A DNA stretch of 64,000 nt from Bacillus multifaciens (lineage in GTDB: Bacteria; Bacillota; Bacilli; Bacillales; Bacillaceae_G): positions 1-64,000 of the forward strand of contig NZ_JAVBXD010000024.1 of NCBI RefSeq assembly GCF_030756675.1. The letters run 5' to 3'. The position numbers and the translations under genes are program-made. Shown here piece by piece: positions 62,768 to 64,000 of this stretch. The stretch's first letter is position 1. Every line of letters starts with the position of its first letter. Below the pieces are notes generated by a model, which did not search any database, was not told the origin of the DNA, and saw nothing but the letters and a program-made list of their open reading frames with translations.

Positions 62768-64000
62768 TTAAATTATTATCGTAAAACCAAAAGAAGATGG
62801 AACCTGTTGCGAGGTTCCACCTTCTTCTACACCCAAAATATATTTCTCAATTTGTTCATTAATATGTATAACTATAGAATCTAATTCTCTGTTATTATTA
62901 ATATTTATTTTAGTTATTATTAACTGTAGTATTAACTTTCGTTTTGCTGGTTCTATTGTCTCTATTAAATGATGAAAACTAGTCAACAGCTTTTTTACTG
63001 TATCCACTTGGATAGGGTTTGATGTATTTTGCTGTAATTCTTTTTCAATATGAACTTTCTGGGCCAAATTCATTTCTATTTCATTTGAAATATGTTCAAG
63101 TCTGCTAGTTAATACCTCTTTTGCAATTATTCCTTCCTCATATAAATCAAAAACCCTATTTTTCTTTTTCTCAAGACTTTGTATATTTTTGTTAGTTATA
63201 TTTAATTCTTCTTCTAATGGTTTAATCTTATTGTGTGTATTATCATTTAATTTGCTTACAGTATCTTTTAGGATTTTATCGTTTAACACTATTTGATTTA
63301 TTCTTTTAAAAACAAGTTTCTCAATTTTATCTGCTCTAACTCCATTCGAACGACATACTGCTGTTCCTTTATTTCTCCAAGCTCCACATTGATAATATCT
63401 AATAATATTTACGTTCCCATCCTTTAATTTTCTTTTTACTCTACCAGCTACCATAGGAGCTCCACACATAGGACATTTAATTAAACCTGTCAAAGGAAAG
63501 ATACCATCGAATAGCCTTTTAGGTTTTTGAGATTTTTTCTTATATAGCTCCTGTACCCTATTCCATAAATCTAATGAAATTATAGGATCATGATTTCCAT
63601 TAGTATAAATAGGATTTTTATTTATTCCTCTACGTCTTTTCTCACTCCAATTTTCCCTCACATTATATCTTATTTTTCCTATATAAATAGGATTTAACAA
63701 AATAGTACGGATAGCAATAGGTGTGAAAAAGTTTCCTTTCTTAGTCCTATACCCCAACTTATTCACTAAGTTTGTAATAGCTTTTAGTCCACGTCCTTCT
63801 GCATATAAATTAAATATTTCTTTTACAATAAATGCTTCCTTTTCTTCTATTTCTAATTTCGTTTTACTTTCAGTCTTATCTATTTTTACAGTATTATATC
63901 CTAATACAATGCCCCCATTCCACTTTCCTTCTCTAGCTCTCTGCTTCATCCCCATTTTTACATTTTCCACAATACTTTCCCGTTCAAATTCTCCTATAGA
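62768..64000 (-). CDS. Large serine recombinase, partial (N-terminus beyond window)
   Basis: At least 410 residues. The reading frame stays open to the window end, where IGEFERESIVENVKMGM is the end of a resolvase catalytic domain, so the catalytic Ser lies outside. Visible are the recombinase domain (GYNTVKID to about residue 130), a zinc ribbon (CPMCGAP ... YQCGAW ... CRSNG) and a long coiled coil (about residues 235-320). It is a site-specific integrase of a phage or integrative element, and probably mobilises the island. Confidence 0.92.
   Translation of the reverse strand, partial: SIGEFERESIVENVKMGMKQRAREGKWNGGIVLGYNTVKIDKTESKTKLEIEEKEAFIVKEIFNLYAEGRGLKAITNLVNKLGYRTKKGNFFTPIAIRTILLNPIYIGKIRYNVRENWSEKRRRGINKNPIYTNGNHDPIISLDLWNRVQELYKKKSQKPKRLFDGIFPLTGLIKCPMCGAPMVAGRVKRKLKDGNVNIIRYYQCGAWRNKGTAVCRSNGVRADKIEKLVFKRINQIVLNDKILKDTVSKLNDNTHNKIKPLEEELNITNKNIQSLEKKKNRVFDLYEEGIIAKEVLTSRLEHISNEIEMNLAQKVHIEKELQQNTSNPIQVDTVKKLLTSFHHLIETIEPAKRKLILQLIITKININNNRELDSIVIHINEQIEKYILGVEEGGTSQQVPSSFGFTIII

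Overview
The window looks like chromosome of the Bacillus cereus group. The evidence is a Bacillus-type 16S rRNA 5' end, gene-by-gene synteny with the B. subtilis yfhE-yfhF-recX-yfhH-sspK-yfhJ-yfhP-mutY-sspE-ygaB-ygaC-ygaD-ygaE-gsaB-bcp-perR-ygzB cluster, two spore DNA-binding proteins (SspE, SspK), and B. cereus-style accessory genes (an LPXTG-anchored enhancin-like M60 protease, glutaminase, pyruvate formate-lyase). The V1 stem of the 16S differs from what I remember for typical B. cereus/B. anthracis, so an early-branching member such as B. cytotoxicus is possible. That species call is inference.

Layout. (1) 1-7.4 kb: the 5' end of an rrn operon running left with its promoter, then ygzB, perR (with a Per box), the M60 surface protease, bcp, a small K+ channel protein and a three-gene ABC-2 exporter. 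(2) 7.5-26.2 kb: gsaB, glutamate synthase large subunit, the conserved ygaE/ygaD/ygaC/ygaB, sspE, yfhS, mutY, yfhP, yfhJ, sspK, yfhH, recX, yfhF block, an amidohydrolase, then a tRNA-like leader with an overlapping terminator ahead of a GNAT acetyltransferase, and a YfhE-like gene. (3) 26.2-46.7 kb: a cluster of DnaA boxes, ugtP, pflBA, a short second pyruvate kinase, a nitrous-oxide-stimulated-promoter-family protein, a serine beta-lactamase-like protein, an N-acetylglucosamine/glucose PTS, glutaminase, ytaF, an amino-acid permease, and a RocR-like sigma-54 activator divergent from a lysine-less biotinyl-like protein that carries a good -24/-12 promoter. (4) 46.7-53.5 kb: truA, an ABC-F ATPase with a long leader that resembles an attenuator, an orphan DnaD-like replication protein and an L,D-transpeptidase. 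(5) 53.6-64 kb: an AT-rich accessory island, all on the minus strand. It holds a DUF262 / DUF3696-ATPase / unknown three-gene operon, a four-gene ABC three-component (ABC-3C) operon, a lipoprotein, a RadC-type JAB protein, an LRAT-domain protein and a large serine recombinase cut by the window end.

The most unusual points are these. A small membrane protein opens the ABC-3C operon and shares a 26-residue Asn/Gly motif with the N-terminus of its neighbour. A tRNA-like element has a T-arm that shares bases with an intrinsic terminator. Seven consensus or near-consensus DnaA boxes lie in 191 bp, far from any dnaA gene. A roughly 150-190 bp intergenic repeat family occurs nine times in this window, and one copy is split with a 24-bp direct repeat.

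Functionally, the first 53 kb is housekeeping, spore and fermentation/nitrogen metabolism. The last 10 kb reads as a mobile island carrying two candidate conflict (anti-phage or anti-plasmid) systems.
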